A stretch of 64,000 nt of DNA, taken from Rana temporaria. Taxonomy: Eukaryota; Chordata; Amphibia; Anura; Ranidae. Below, one piece after another: positions 10,746 to 21,446 of the stretch. The notes beneath the pieces were generated by a model. The model had not been told where the DNA came from and ran no database searches. It saw nothing but the letters and a program-made list of their open reading frames with translations. Position 1 is the first letter of the stretch, and every line of letters begins with the position of its first letter. The position numbers and the translations under genes are program-made. The stretch covers positions 315,164,022-315,228,021 of the forward strand of contig NC_053489.1 in assembly GCF_905171775.1 (NCBI RefSeq). Direction: 5' to 3'.

Positions 10746-11591
10746 ACACATTTAAAAAAAAGTATCGGTATGTACATAAAAAAAAAGTATCGGTACTTGT
10801 ACTCAGTCCTAAAAAAAGTGGTATCGGGACAACCCTACTTTTAAGGTTTAGATATATAGGGATTATCCATTATTGTTTTGTATAACTGCAATTCATTATT
10901 CCTGTGTGACCGATTGCATATCCAAAATTATTTTTAATATTCCTGTGGGTTCCTATGATCACGATTGGATAGACCGTGTAGGTTATTATTTTCCATCAAG
11001 TGAGGTCCACTGCAGGGATATAGGACTATTTTCCCCATATCACGACAATTGGAATATAATCTTTATTGATTCGGTACTTTTTGTGAATTGTTACCCATGG
11101 TCATGTCATTGGATGTAATATGGCAGGATGGACGACGCTGTTGTTTTAAAATACAATAAGTATCGCCATTTGGCTGGTAGATGCTCTATGACCCCCTATG
11201 GAGCGCAAGGGGAGCTGGTGGAGCGCATGACGTCATGGGCGGCGTTTAGCCTCGCCAAGCTCTCACGTGATTGGTCGCAACGCACTGTGCAGCGTGATTG
11301 GTCACGCTGGTGACACAGTGCGCACGTCTGGGGGGCGTGCTCCGTCTCTCTTCACCTCCCACATCTGAAGATGAGACAAGGGGAGAGACATCCCACTCCC
11401 TGCAATGATCCAATTAGACATGCCAGAGGTCACTAAGTAGAGGGAAAGGTCCACACTTCCGCTTCCTGGAAAGCACGTTGGTGTGAATGGGTGGAAGTAG
11501 GGATAATTTGGAATGCACGCCGAACGCGAGCAAAGCGGGTCACACGTGAGTACATTGCAATCCCTATTTAAGCGCAGGGGAAATGGGGGTC

Positions 11592-11645
11592 CAGTTGTAT
11601 TCCCCCCTGGAAGTCTTTTTGAGACGAAACCGGTCAGGTACACTG
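11592..11645 (+). ncRNA. Degenerate hammerhead-ribozyme-like motif of PLE-1
   Basis: PLE terminal regions are known to carry minimal hammerhead ribozymes. Here CAGTTGTA (11592-11599) can pair with TACACTG (11639-11645) as outer stem I. GTCT/AGAC forms stem II. GAAACCGGTC gives the GAA core, a 2-bp stem III (AC/GU) and a GUC cleavage triplet. The CUGAUGA box is reduced to CUG..GA by an apparent 2-nt loss, so activity is unlikely. This is inferred from pairing by eye. Confidence 0.4.
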
Positions 11646-12439
11646 ATCCTCACTGCGCATTTTTTCATGACGGCTTCCTCTCATGCAACCTTCCTTTGGG
11701 AGACTGTTTTCAGTGTTCATCTTTGCCATTTTTAGAATAAATTTTACATTTTTACACTGAGGAGACGTTCTCTTCTCTTTTTTGTTCCCGATTGGAATAT
11801 CTTGGTGAATTATTTCCCTTTACGAAATCCGGTCTGGAGCCTGATACCTGGTCGCGGATATATCTTGATTGATTTTGATTGTACCTGGTACATACTACGC
11901 CTGTCGTAAGAAGTCCAGTGGACTGAGACGGTGACCAGAGAGGGCAATCGGCCCAATAAGCCTTTGTGACCCCCCACCGTATGGTGAGTTGTGGGTCCAC
12001 TCTATCCGGTAAGGGTACCTTCACCTTTTACTTGTTCCGGGGATTGCATCTTTGGGAATACATCTCATCTTTTGCCTACCCTATGGGAATCACTTCCACA
12101 GTGTATGGACTGTTTCCTCCTTTTTTTGATTTGGAGTACATCTATGAGATGCACCTTTTTGAAATGTTTATTTTTCACTCATAGCACATTGCTTGTTGAA
12201 TATTTCCTTCACCGGGTTTATTTTAAGGTGTTCTGTCATTTCCCCCATTATCAAGGTGGTAGTGACATATATTCCAGAGGAGTAACTATTTGCTCCTGAT
12301 TATTTATACCATTATATATTTTTATATTTCTGGTTATGTGAATTCCTGCCATCCAGGGGGTGTTTATATTGGCGCTGCTCTTTTTTTCTTTTATCAAAAA
12401 AAGGATGAGCGACAACGGGCCCTGGCAAAGGATTTTTAA

Positions 12440-13646
12440 GCCCGAGAATATGATGTGATTCATCGACAAATATTGCACATGTGGGAAATCAAAAATCTAT
12501 CCTATTCTGACTTTCTTTGTATGTATGTTATGTGAGCAATAAAAACTTTTCTGATTTAAAAAAAAAAAAAATCTATCCTATTCTAACAAGAATGTTCGAT
12601 GGGCAACAATTGCCCACTTGGTCACTTATGTGCAGACCTGGATACCAGAGCTAAGTTCAACCATGATAAGCAATAAAATCAATAACATGAGGAATGCTTA
12701 CAAGAAGCGTTTGATACAGGTTCGTGCTTCTCGGAGGTCAGGAGCAGCAGCAGATGAAGCACATGAGCCCAAGCTGTGGTACTATAAACACCTCAGTTTT
12801 CTGGATGATCAGATCTAGGCCAGAGAATCACTTTCCAGTCTTCCTTTCACCCTTCCCTCCACCGTTCCCTGTAGTGTTCCCCCCCACCCCTGCAGAGGGT
12901 GCCAAGGAGCAGGCTGAGATTGAGGAGCCAGATCTGAACATCTACAGTCAGGTATAGTAGTTTACAACATATTTCTTGGCCTCAAAGAATTTTTGGTTGA
13001 ACGAGATGTTTGTTGAACCAAAATGAAAGCTTGAAAACCCAAACAAAAGTCGTGGGCAGAAAATATAGTGACAGGGATGCCAACTGCAGGGCTCAGAATG
13101 AGAGTCTGTTAAATTTACCAAAAAAATGCAACAGTCATGAGCTTTAAAACGTGTGTGTTTGATGAAGCCAAAAAAAAAACATGTCCCTTTTTTATACACA
13201 GGAAGAGATCAGCCAAGAGGAGAAGGCTCAGGAATGTGTCAGCCAGGAGGAGGAAGGGGTGAGTGGCAGACAGGAGGAGGCTGGGCCGAGTGGCAGTCAG
13301 CAGGTGCCCAGGCCCAGCACTGTCACAGGTGCCTCCCCTCCAGATGCGCCCAACAGAAAAACATAAACACATGTCCCAGCTGGAGGAGGAGTCTCTGCGC
13401 ATTATTAGGGAGGCAGCTGAAATCCTGAGGGCCCCCCCCTACAGCTTCATACATTGCACACGAGCTGCAAGCAATGGAGCAGCGACAAAGGGACCTGGCA
13501 GCATCTGTGATACAGAGGGGAAGAAGGGGCCTGCTGACTGAGACCACACAATTCAGTGACCCGACCCAGTCTCCTCCTCCTGCTGCCACATTTCCACCAC
13601 CTGCAAGGAGCCGTGGAAGGAAGGCTGCAAGGAAGACCAGAAAGTG
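12440..13646 (+). pseudogene. MADF-domain protein of Harbinger, copy 3
   Basis: Similarity to MADF copy 1 starts near 12440 (FIDKYCTC corresponds to LIHKYREM, with TGG changed to TGA before it). It continues through AHLVTYVQTWIPE, NNMRNAYKKR, SGAAADEAHEPKLWYYKHL and, after a TAG, a proline-rich part. The donor CAG|GTATAG near 12950 and the acceptor at about 13200 match copy 1. The last exon has EEISQEEKAQ, MSQLEEESLRIIREAAEILR and the basic end AARKTRK before TGA (13644-13646). A short L1-like insertion interrupts the first exon. Several stops and frameshifts make it a pseudogene. A polyadenylation signal lies at 13902-13907. Confidence 0.8.
12509..12571 (+). mobile_element. Short L1-mediated retroposed fragment
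   Basis: About 50 bp ending in GAGCAATAAAAACTTTTCTG and an A tail is flanked by a direct repeat of AAAAATCTATCCTATTCT (12491-12508 and 12567-12584; the A positions overlap the tail). A polyadenylation signal, A tail and long target duplication are the marks of L1-type target-primed insertion of a severely 5'-truncated element. Confidence 0.75.
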
Positions 13647-14389
13647 ATTCCCTGGCTTCAAGCTGATTTGCCATAAAAATCAGGTTGTTGTAGTACCACA
13701 GCTTGGGGTCATGTATGACATCTGATGCTGCTTCTGATATCTGGGATTTGGGGAGCACATTGTGACCCAAATTAGAGGGACTCCTGATGTTATCGATTTT
13801 GTTGTTTATCATGGTGGAATGTGCCTTTGGTGTCCAAAGTCTGCATATATTTGGCAGATTAGTCAATTGTTGCCCTTCATGTTGAATTTTTTTTTATCCA
13901 GAATAAATGGAGATTTAATTTAAGTTAAATACTTGTCTATTGTGTTTTTTTCTGGTGAATAGCCATCAAACATTTCCGAAATACAATGTGTAATTAACAA
14001 AGGACACAAACTCCTTAAGGCGGGGGGGGGGGGGGATGTAGTGATAACTTGAGAAAAAAAATGAGTTTTTAAAAAACAAAAAATCTCAAAAAACAAAAAA
14101 TGAATTTATAAAAAAATAAAAAAAAAGGTGGAGTACAACAATTTTGGAGATCTGGCTTAAATATATATATATATATATATATATATTTATGAGATCACAA
14201 GCAAACAAATAAGTCAGTATGGGAGAACTCTGTCTAAATACCATCAGCAAAACAACGTCTTTATTCTAGCAATAGAACGAAGAAAAAAAAATGCGCTGCA
14301 ATAAACGAGGCACTAATTTTAAAAATGTAGAATGTGCCATCTCCAAAACAAACGCAAGTTTTACCTGAACGAGCGCTCCCGTCCCCTAA
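13647..14389. other. Harbinger 3' spacer with simple repeats
   Basis: This is the 3' untranslated region of MADF copy 3, then AT-rich sequence with a G run (about 14022-14036), A-rich stretches and a (TA)n tract at 14159-14188. I see no gene. Confidence 0.5.
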
Positions 14390-14598
14390 TTTAGTCTGAG
14401 CATGCGTGGATTTTTAACCGATGGTTGTGCCTACTAACGATCGGTTTTAATCCATCGGTTAAAATTTAAAGCTAGTTAGGTTATTTAACCATCGGTTAAA
14501 AAAAAAAAGCCATGGGGCCCACACATGATCGGTTTTGACCGATGAAAACGGTCCATCAGACCGTTGTCCTCTGGTTAACCGATCTTGTGTACGAGGCC
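14390..14598 (-). repeat. Right Harbinger terminus
   Basis: The subterminal region has repeated ACCGATGGTT / CGATCGGTTTT / CATCGGTTAAAA words in both orientations and ends TTGTGTACGAGGCC. The last 13 bp are the exact complement of 325-337. The subterminal sequence differs from the left side, so it may belong to a related MITE and not to the same element. Confidence 0.6.
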
Positions 14599-14602
14599 TA
14601 AG

Positions 14603-15162
14603 AGAAAAAGCCAAAACTGAAGTCCCTGACAACCCGTGGGTATGCTTATTACATGGTATTCAAATTGTAACTAAACACTACTTGAGAACATTGCTCCCAC
14701 AGCTCCTGAACTCTGCAAAGAGCCAAATATCCATACGTTGGCAAGAACCGGAACGACCCACATTGAAGGGGTGGTGCAACAAAATAGATGAAATATAAAA
14801 CATGGAATATCTAAGGTTCAGTGAGGGGGAGGTAATGGAGGAATTTGAAGAAAGGTGGAGGGAATGGATAGGTTATAAGCATACAATGGGATACGCAGAA
14901 GTGATGGGAGTATAATATAAAATAATATAATAAAACAGGAACAAATTATATAAAAAGGGGAGGAAAGAGAGAAAAAAATAATCTAAATTACAGAAGGTAG
15001 AAGAGGGGAAAAGTACATAACAGAGTATGGAAGCTGGAGACATTTTAGATGGGAGAGGTTGGGGAACTAAGAGGGGGGTAGGCTATATTTATATTAATAA
15101 TTCTCTTTTCGAAATGTAATGTATTAAAGCTATAATGATGTGTTTGTATGGAAAACTAATAA

Positions 15163-15198
<36 letters not shown>

Positions 15199-15218
15199 AA
15201 AAAAAAAAAAAAAAAAAA
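14603..15218 (+). mobile_element. L1-type LINE 3' end
   Basis: Translation near 14631-14880 resembles the C-terminus of L1 ORF2: LKGWCNKIDEI, then after a stop NMEYLRFSEGEV and FEERWREWI, the region that ends L1 pol proteins. It is followed by a 3' untranslated stretch, AATAAAG near 15158, a (TA)n tract and an A tail of about 26 nt to 15218. The element is heavily 5'-truncated, and its start abuts the Harbinger terminus. Confidence 0.65.
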
Positions 15219-16215
15219 GACATATGTTGTAAAGAAGAATTTAGGTACAATACCAAGGGCATGGTTGACAAACACTTAAAGATATGGGCATGTTGGTTTG
15301 ATTTTAAAACTACTTTGTTATATTACAATACTCTAATGACATTAAGTCTTCAGATGATATAATACTTGGATACAAATATAAAGAGTATTCACGTGCTACT
15401 GTGAAACAGCTGAATGACTGCTACAAAACACTGAAAGGTAAAACCAAGACCTGAGTGTGCATGAATATAAAAAGTAGTGCTGAGCTGTTGATAAACTTAT
15501 ACGCAAAAGTATAAAAACGCACAAGCATAAAAGCAATGAGTATAAAAACGCACAACCATAAACGCAATGATATGTGCAAAATATTGTGCAAGTGGCAAAC
15601 TACGCAAAAGTATAAAAACGCACAAGCATAAAAAGCAATGTTAATAGGTGCAAAGTGCAAGATATTGTGCAGGTGGCAAACTAAATAACGTGCCAAACAA
15701 TAGTGTCCAAATAAACCTCAAATGCTGAAGAGGTATGTGAAACCATGCAAAATAATCATGGAAAAAACTTCAAATAGTAGAAGCGCAAATGACATCTGCT
15801 CTGAAACAATCACATCTGCTGTGAAATATGTAAAATAAGTATGAAATGAAATGCAAAGTTGTATTAGGTGAACGTGGTAAATTCCAAAATGTGATTCAAA
15901 AATAAAATAAAAAGTCCAAAATGTGCAATCGCACATAAAAAGTGATGTGTGCAAGGTGATGGCTTCTTCAGTGCCTTCTACTAAGGTGCAATTGTGCAGA
16001 GTTATGGCTCTTCAGTGCCTTCTGCCAAGGTAAAGGGGTCTCCGGATGCTGTGCATATATGATGGCAGGGAAGGTAAAAGGAATCACAGGATAGTGTAGT
16101 ATGTTTTAACTACAATTGCATTTATTGCATAAAAAGTATACAAGGTACTCACATTCAAACAGTAAACAAAATGTGTATCCACGAGCACCGAGCTTGCCTG
16201 CATCTCTTCCGGTTG

Positions 16216-16278
16216 CCTATACGTCCCTACATGTATCATCAGCGATCACATGACTTCATCAGGGGATGAGTAATAGGC
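16216..16278 (-). ncRNA. Hammerhead-like motif in the PLE-A 3' arm
   Basis: On the minus strand CCTAT..CCC and GGG..ATAGG can form stem I around an intact CTGATGA box (16263-16257). GTCA/TGAT gives stem II. ACATGT gives a 2-bp stem III, followed by the GTA|GGG cleavage context. The second core box reads GAT where GAA is expected, so activity is doubtful. The layout fits the minimal type-I hammerheads known from PLE terminal repeats. Confidence 0.5.
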
Positions 16279-18058
16279 TTAGGAAGTGTCCTTATATTGT
16301 GAATGGAAATCTTAATTACGGCAGCCATTTTCCCATAGCCTGGTTACAGGAAGTGGATGGCAGCCATTTTCTTAAGGATATTTGTGCGGTGCTGGGCGTG
16401 GCCATTTTGTTGGTGGTACAAAACAAAAGCTCACACTAATTAGAATCTTCGGCTCTGTGTGAACAAAGTATTAAAAAACAAGAGACGATTTGAGTGCAAA
16501 CACATAATGCAATGCAAAATGGGAAAGTTTAATAGCTACAACGATAAAGACATGTTGCTATATCGCAGACGCCGGAACTGAAGAAATAATAGTTTCTCGG
16601 CATTGTAAAAACAATACTATCAAGTATGCATAAAATATAAAAAAAATATAATGGCTAAAAAAGACTAGAGTAAGTTGAAATAGGATAAATGATGCCATAA
16701 ATATCTAAAAAGGAGGGTATTTTGTGAATAAAATGTAACAGTCTGCTACCTGAAATGACACAAGTGATAATAACAACCAAGTGACATATGAGGGAGAATA
16801 AAATTGTGAAGGTCAAAAGATAAAAGGAGAATGTAGAATATATATATAAGTGGGGACAAAAATAAATTATATGCTAAAAGGATCTTTGCTAAAAAAAAAA
16901 AAAAAAAAAAAAAAAATCACCAAAGAAACAAATTTAGATCAAAGTCTTCGTTGAGGCCCCGAGGTACAAAAGCATCTAAAGTAAAGATCATTTGGACTCT
17001 AGTTGACTCATTGTCCTCAATTTATGCCCACCGCTCCAATGTCTGGTGTAGGGTTCGATCCCCCAAAAATTCAAATGGGTGGGATCTTTGTTGTGATGTA
17101 GTAAAAAGTGCTTGGAGACATTGTGTTTATCGAAACCTTTCAGGATATTCTGAACATGTTCTTTAATTCGGATCCTGAGAAGTCTCTTGGTACGTCCTAC
17201 ATACTGTGATCCACAGCTGCACTCCAGCATGTATACCTCCCCCTCTGTGTTTCAGCAAATGAACTCCTTGACATCATATGAGTCTCCAGTGCTGGTTGAG
17301 GTAAAGTAAAAAAAATATCTTATTCTGGAGTTTAGTTTTGGTGCATGCGAAGCAGCGCTTACAGGGGAAGAACCCCATGCCAGGGAAGAAAGTAAAACCC
17401 TTGGTGGGGGGGATCAGGAATGTTCTGTACTAATTTATCTCAGAGTGTTGGAGCTCTTCTGTATATGAAATTGGGATGTTTGGGAAGTAATTGTATATCA
17501 GATAGCAGAATGCCCCAATGTCGCCTGATAATTTGCTCCATTTTCTTGTGTTGTCTGTTGTAGTCTAAAATAATGGGAACTCTGTCGATGGCTGGTGCTT
17601 GGTTCTTATCTTTAATTAGTTCACTACGGTCCATTGCTATCACTTTCTTTATATCTTCATCAATGTCTGATATTGTAACCTTTTTTTGTAAATCTATGTC
17701 AAATATGGTTTGCTTGGGTTATGAAAGTATCTATGTTTGTGCAGTTCCGTCTAAGGCGCATTAATTGTCCCTTTGGAATATTGCATAACCAATTTCTGTG
17801 GTGGTAGCTCTCCAAAGCTATTCCTGTCAACGTTTTTGAAATGATGACCTGGTTCTCTTGTATCTCTAAATCCAGGAATGTAATCGATGTCCCAGGTTAG
17901 CTTTATGTTCCTGTCATTTAAAGTTGAGATTCTCAAGAAAACGGAACAGGTCTTTATCACCTTTCCAAAGGATGAAGATGTATGTCATCAATATATCTTC
18001 TAAAGATGGTCAGTTCACTTGGAAGATATGAAAAAACTGCTTCTTCCTCCCACTAGGC

Positions 18059-19576
18059 CGGGCGTCACTAAATGGCAGACCGCGGTCCGGTTCCGGCCCC
18101 AGTGGCCATTCTACCCGGACCGCAGCCTCGCCTGTGTGTCTCTGTGGCCGGCTCGCCCGCCTGCCGATGCCGCTATATACACAGCATGGCAGGCGCAGCA
18201 GGTCTGTGCCGTCTCTGCACTCCCCCTCCCCACACTGCCTGTCTGCCTTATTCACACAATCATGAATCACGACCGCGCTGGACAATGGGCGGGACTTTTT
18301 AAAGTTAAAAAGTGGGTGATTGGTTGCTAGGCAGCGGGTCGGTCCCAGCAACAAATCACTCGCTTTTAATGGGAAAGGTCCCGCCCATTGTCCAGAGCGG
18401 CCACGCTCCATGTCCTGTGTGAATAAGGTAGGTTTTCTGTGGGGAGGGGGAGTGTTGTGCTGTGCAGGACAGGACAGGACAGGACAGGGGTTTGCTATTG
18501 AGAGGATTGTGATGGGGGGGAGGGGGTCTGTTATTGTAGGGAGGGGGTTGTTCAGTCTGTGATGGGGGGGTCTTTGAATTTGGGGGGGTCCGTCTGATTG
18601 GTGGGTCAGTCTGTGATAGGGGGTCTGATTTGGGGGGGGTCAGTCTAAGATGGGGTGCTCTGTGATTGTGGGTGGGGGGGGGGTTCAGTTTGTAATTGGG
18701 TGGTCTGTGAATTTGGGGGGGTCAGTCTGTGATTGGTGGGTCAGTCTGTTATAGGGGGTCTGATTTGGGGGGTCAGTCTGTGATGGGGGGGATCTGTGTT
18801 TGTGGGGGGTTCAGTCTGTGATGGGGTGTTCTGTGATTGTGGGGGGTTCAGTTTGTAATTGGGGGGATCAGTCTGATTTGGGGGGGTTCAGTCTGTGATG
18901 GGGTGGTCTGTGATTATGGGGGGTCCATCTGTGATTGGGGGATCAGTCTGTAATAGGGGGTCTGTGATTTGGGGGGGGTCAGCCTGTGATAGGGGGATCT
19001 GTGATTGTGGGGGTTCAGTCTGTGATTGGGGGGTCCATCTGTGATTGTGGGAAATCAGTCTGTGCTGGGGGTGTCCATCTGTGATTGGGGGGGATCGGTA
19101 TGTGATGGGAGTCTGATTTGGGGGGTCAGTCTGGGATGGGGGGATCTGTGATTTGGGGGGGTCAGTCTGTAATGGGGGGTTTGTGATGAGGCAGGGGGAT
19201 GTGATGTAAGGGGGGGGGGGCTGAGGACACTGATGTACAAGGGGTTCTATGATTTCTGCACTGGCAAAACACAGGTCTCTGATTTCTATGTGTCCTGTTC
19301 ACATTGAAACACTGAGCAGTGTGGTGCAAAATGCATTCTGTTTCTATGCACCGCAACTGATCTGTGCTGCCTAAAAATGAAAGAAATGTATTTTGAGATT
19401 TTAATGTCGATTTCGATGGTGTGTGGGTCTTAAAGGTGTGTGCATGTGTGTGGTGGGGGGGGCGCTGTGAAGTGGAGGATATCATGTGGCGTCATAGCAC
19501 CAATATGACATTCGGACCTCCGCTGGAAGAATTTTTTTCCGACCGGACCCCCGTGAATTTTAATTCACTACCCCTG
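18059..19576. mobile_element. Non-autonomous hAT element inside PLE-A
   Basis: An 8-bp duplication CACTAGGC flanks it (18051-18058 and 19577-19584). The ends, CGGGCGTCACT at left and the complement CAGGGGTAGTG at right, are degenerate inverted repeats that agree again at GGTCCGG about 30 bp in. The inside has GC-rich sequence, an inverted pair (GGGCGGGACTTTTTAA near 18289; its complement TTAATGGGAAAGGTCCCGCCC near 18367) and a G-rich minisatellite. There is no transposase. Removing the element and one duplication restores the continuity of the RT relic. Confidence 0.85.
18520..19215 (+). repeat. G-rich minisatellite
   Basis: Imperfect units of the type GGGGGGTCAGTCTGTGATTG, about 18-25 bp long, fill the right half of the hAT element. 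Open frames on the minus strand here (proline/histidine-rich) are by-products of the repeat. Confidence 0.9.
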
Positions 19577-20704
19577 CACTAGGCCATAAATAGACCCGCT
19601 ACGCTGGGAGCAAATTTTGCTCCCATTGCTACTCCTATTTTCTGAAAATAGTAATGTCGATTATACCAAAAATAATTATTTTTGAGACAAAAATCTAAGC
19701 TTTTGACTAAAAAATGTCTTTCAACGCAAGGTAGGGTAGTGTGTCCCCATTTGACAGCCTCACGTGCCAAATGATGTGGAATGACCGTGTAGAGTGAAGA
19801 GACATCAGCCGTAGCCATGATCCAAGGCATTTCTGTTGGCAGGATTTCTTCTAAGATTTGCAACATCTAATTGGTGTCCCTTAAATAGGCCCAAGTTTCT
19901 TTGAGTAGTAATCAATGTATTCACCCATCCTGGATGTAAGGGAATCCATTCCATTAACTATCGGTATTGGGGGTGGATTGGTGCCATCTTTATGGATTTT
20001 GGGAATAGGGTATAAAATTGGTGTGCGACAAGATTCAGGTGTTAGGTATTTTGCTTTTTTATTGAGAATATCTATTTTAAGGCCTAGATGTACTGTTTGT
20101 TCTAGCGCTCTTCTACATTTGAACATTGGATTTCCCAGTAATCGATTAGAAGTACTTTCATCCAACACGCCAAGATAAATTAGTAAAGAACATTCTTGAT
20201 CCACCCACCAAGGGTTTTACATTCTTCCCGAATGAGAATTTTTTTTTTACTTTACCTCAACCAGCACTGGAGACTCATATGACGTCAAGGCGTTCATTTG
20301 CTGAAACAGGGGGCAGTATACATGCTGGAGTGCAGCTGTGGATTACAGTATGTAGGGCGTACCAAGAGACTTCTCAGGATCCGAATTAAAGAATGTTCAG
20401 AATATAATGAAAGGTTTCAATAAACACAAGGTCTCCAAGCACTTTTTACTACATCACAACAAAGATCCCACCTATTTGAAAATTTGGGGGAATCAAACTC
20501 TACGCCAGACATTGGAGGGGTGGGCATAAAGTGAGGACATTGAGTTAACTAGAGTCCAAATGGATCTTTACTTTAGATCAAAGTCTACGTTGAGGCCCAG
20601 AGGTACAAAAGTATCTAAATTGTTTCCTTAGTGATTTTTCGGTTTCTTAGCATAGATCTTGCCTTTTAGCATATATTTTATTTTTGTCCCCACTTTATAT
20701 ATAT

Positions 20705-21446
20705 TAGGGCTGTGCAAATTAACTTTTAATTAATCGATTAATCTTTAATTTTTTTGATCGATTAAAATTCTTTTGATTGGTACTCACCTCTCCGCCGGCT
20801 TCTGGGCCTTCAGGGAGTTCCGTCGGAGATCCAGTAACGTCACGGACTTGCCGGCGGGGCTTGCCGTGTCCATCTGAAGGGCTCTTTTGCTGTGCCTTCA
20901 TATCTGCATGCCGGCGGGACCTTACTATCTGGCACACGCAAGGGTTGTTACACTTCCCTCTATCAACCTGGGATTCTACAACCATCCACTGGGAGTTGTG
21001 ATAGTTCCCTTCATGGGACATCTACATGCCGACAGACTGATGTTAACCTCTCCTCATCTGGGATTCAGCAGTGGCATCGTTGTACACATTTTTATACCCG
21101 TATCATACTTAGCTACATGTTTTTATGACTGCTTTTGGTACCGTTTGGTATTACAGACACCATTTTTACAGTTTATGTAGCTACATCGATTTTTATCTTC
21201 AGTGCAATATTTATTTGGTTACCTACTTGAAGACTATAAAAGTTTTAATGCTATTCCCATTGAGTGCTGCCTTTGTGTGTTTTTTTGTATCCTGCTATCC
21301 ATTTTTCCAGTGGTTGGTAGCTGCACTGGGAATCAGCCTGCAAGGAGATCAGCTAAAAATAGTTGGATCTGTATGTGCGTTATAATTAATCGATTAAAAA
21401 AAAAAAAAAGATTAATCAAACAGAACATTTTTGATCAGTAACAGCC

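Larger units (their letters stand above)
10044..10837. mobile_element. Non-autonomous hAT element inside PLE-1
   Basis: Terminal inverted repeats TAGGGTTGTCCCGATAC and GTATCGGGACAACCCTA are flanked by an exact 8-bp duplication CTTTTAAG (10036-10043 and 10838-10845). The duplication length and the termini point to the hAT superfamily. There is no transposase. The inside holds a long hairpin (10208-10348) and a minisatellite (about 10396-10745). Confidence 0.88.
8582..12394 (+). mobile_element. Penelope-like element PLE-1, 5'-truncated
   Basis: The element is flanked by a 13-bp target site duplication, CAAAAAAAGGATG, at 8569-8581 and 12395-12407. It encodes the distal half of a reverse transcriptase and a GIY-YIG endonuclease, then a long 3' region with a hammerhead-like motif (11592-11645). 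A hAT element (10044-10837) is inserted in the 3' region. Removing that element and its duplication leaves about 3.0 kb. The 5' truncation at the RT palm is typical of target-primed retrotransposition. The host of the insertion is the MADF fragment of the Harbinger locus, so the order of events is Harbinger, then PLE, then hAT. Confidence 0.85.
325..14598. mobile_element. Composite PIF/Harbinger transposon locus
   Basis: The locus is bounded by a 13-bp inverted repeat, GGCCTCGTACACA at 325-337 and its complement at 14586-14598. Inside lie, in order, a HARBI1-like DDE transposase (+), a SANT/Myb-like gene (-), a MADF-domain gene (+), a second partial transposase (+), a MADF C-terminal fragment split by a Penelope-like element, and a third MADF copy (+). 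PIF/Harbinger elements normally encode a DDE transposase and a DNA-binding partner. Partners of either the SANT/Myb type or the MADF type are known, but here both types lie in one interval. The outer 3-bp flanks differ (TGA left, TAA right), so the two termini may come from different insertions. The interval is best read as one three-gene element with partial duplications, or as nested related elements. Confidence 0.7.
15470..20170 (-). mobile_element. Penelope-like element PLE-A
   Basis: The minus-strand copy runs 5' to 3' from about 20170 to 15470, with coding relics from 20204 to 16988, then a non-coding 3' arm (16940-15470). That arm is nearly the inverted image of 21512-22870. A hAT element (18059-19576) splits the RT. 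Together with PLE-B it forms a 5'-to-5' inverted pair, an arrangement reported for PLEs. Confidence 0.8.
16988..20204 (-). pseudogene. PLE-A reverse transcriptase and GIY-YIG endonuclease
   Basis: RT motifs appear in order on the minus strand: a start region with TPILYPIPKIHKDG (within 20204-19881), MATADVSSLYTVIPH (about 19800), then GVAMGAKFAPSVAGLFMA. At that point the hAT element interrupts. The reading resumes at about 18050 with WEEEAVFSYLP, and a YIDD box that keeps both aspartates. It then passes YIPGFRD, an IIRRHWGIL landmark (17440-17643) and GIY-YIG (17230-16988) with LECSCGSQYVGRT and RIRIKEH. Frameshifts and stops separate the blocks. RT plus GIY-YIG identifies a Penelope-like retroelement, different in sequence from PLE-1. 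Confidence 0.85.

Noticed and set aside
10210..10885. Open frames of 100-180 residues with repeating words on both strands
   Set aside because: They come from the GGGGACATGGCTGCATATGTT minisatellite inside a hAT element; no gene features.
13263..13541. Separate gene at 13.2-13.6 kb
   Set aside because: It is the last exon of MADF copy 3, recognised by its match to copy 1, and not an independent gene.
18010..18411. Open frames near 18.1-18.4 kb on both strands
   Set aside because: They span the border between PLE-A and the hAT element and lie in its GC-rich inverted part.
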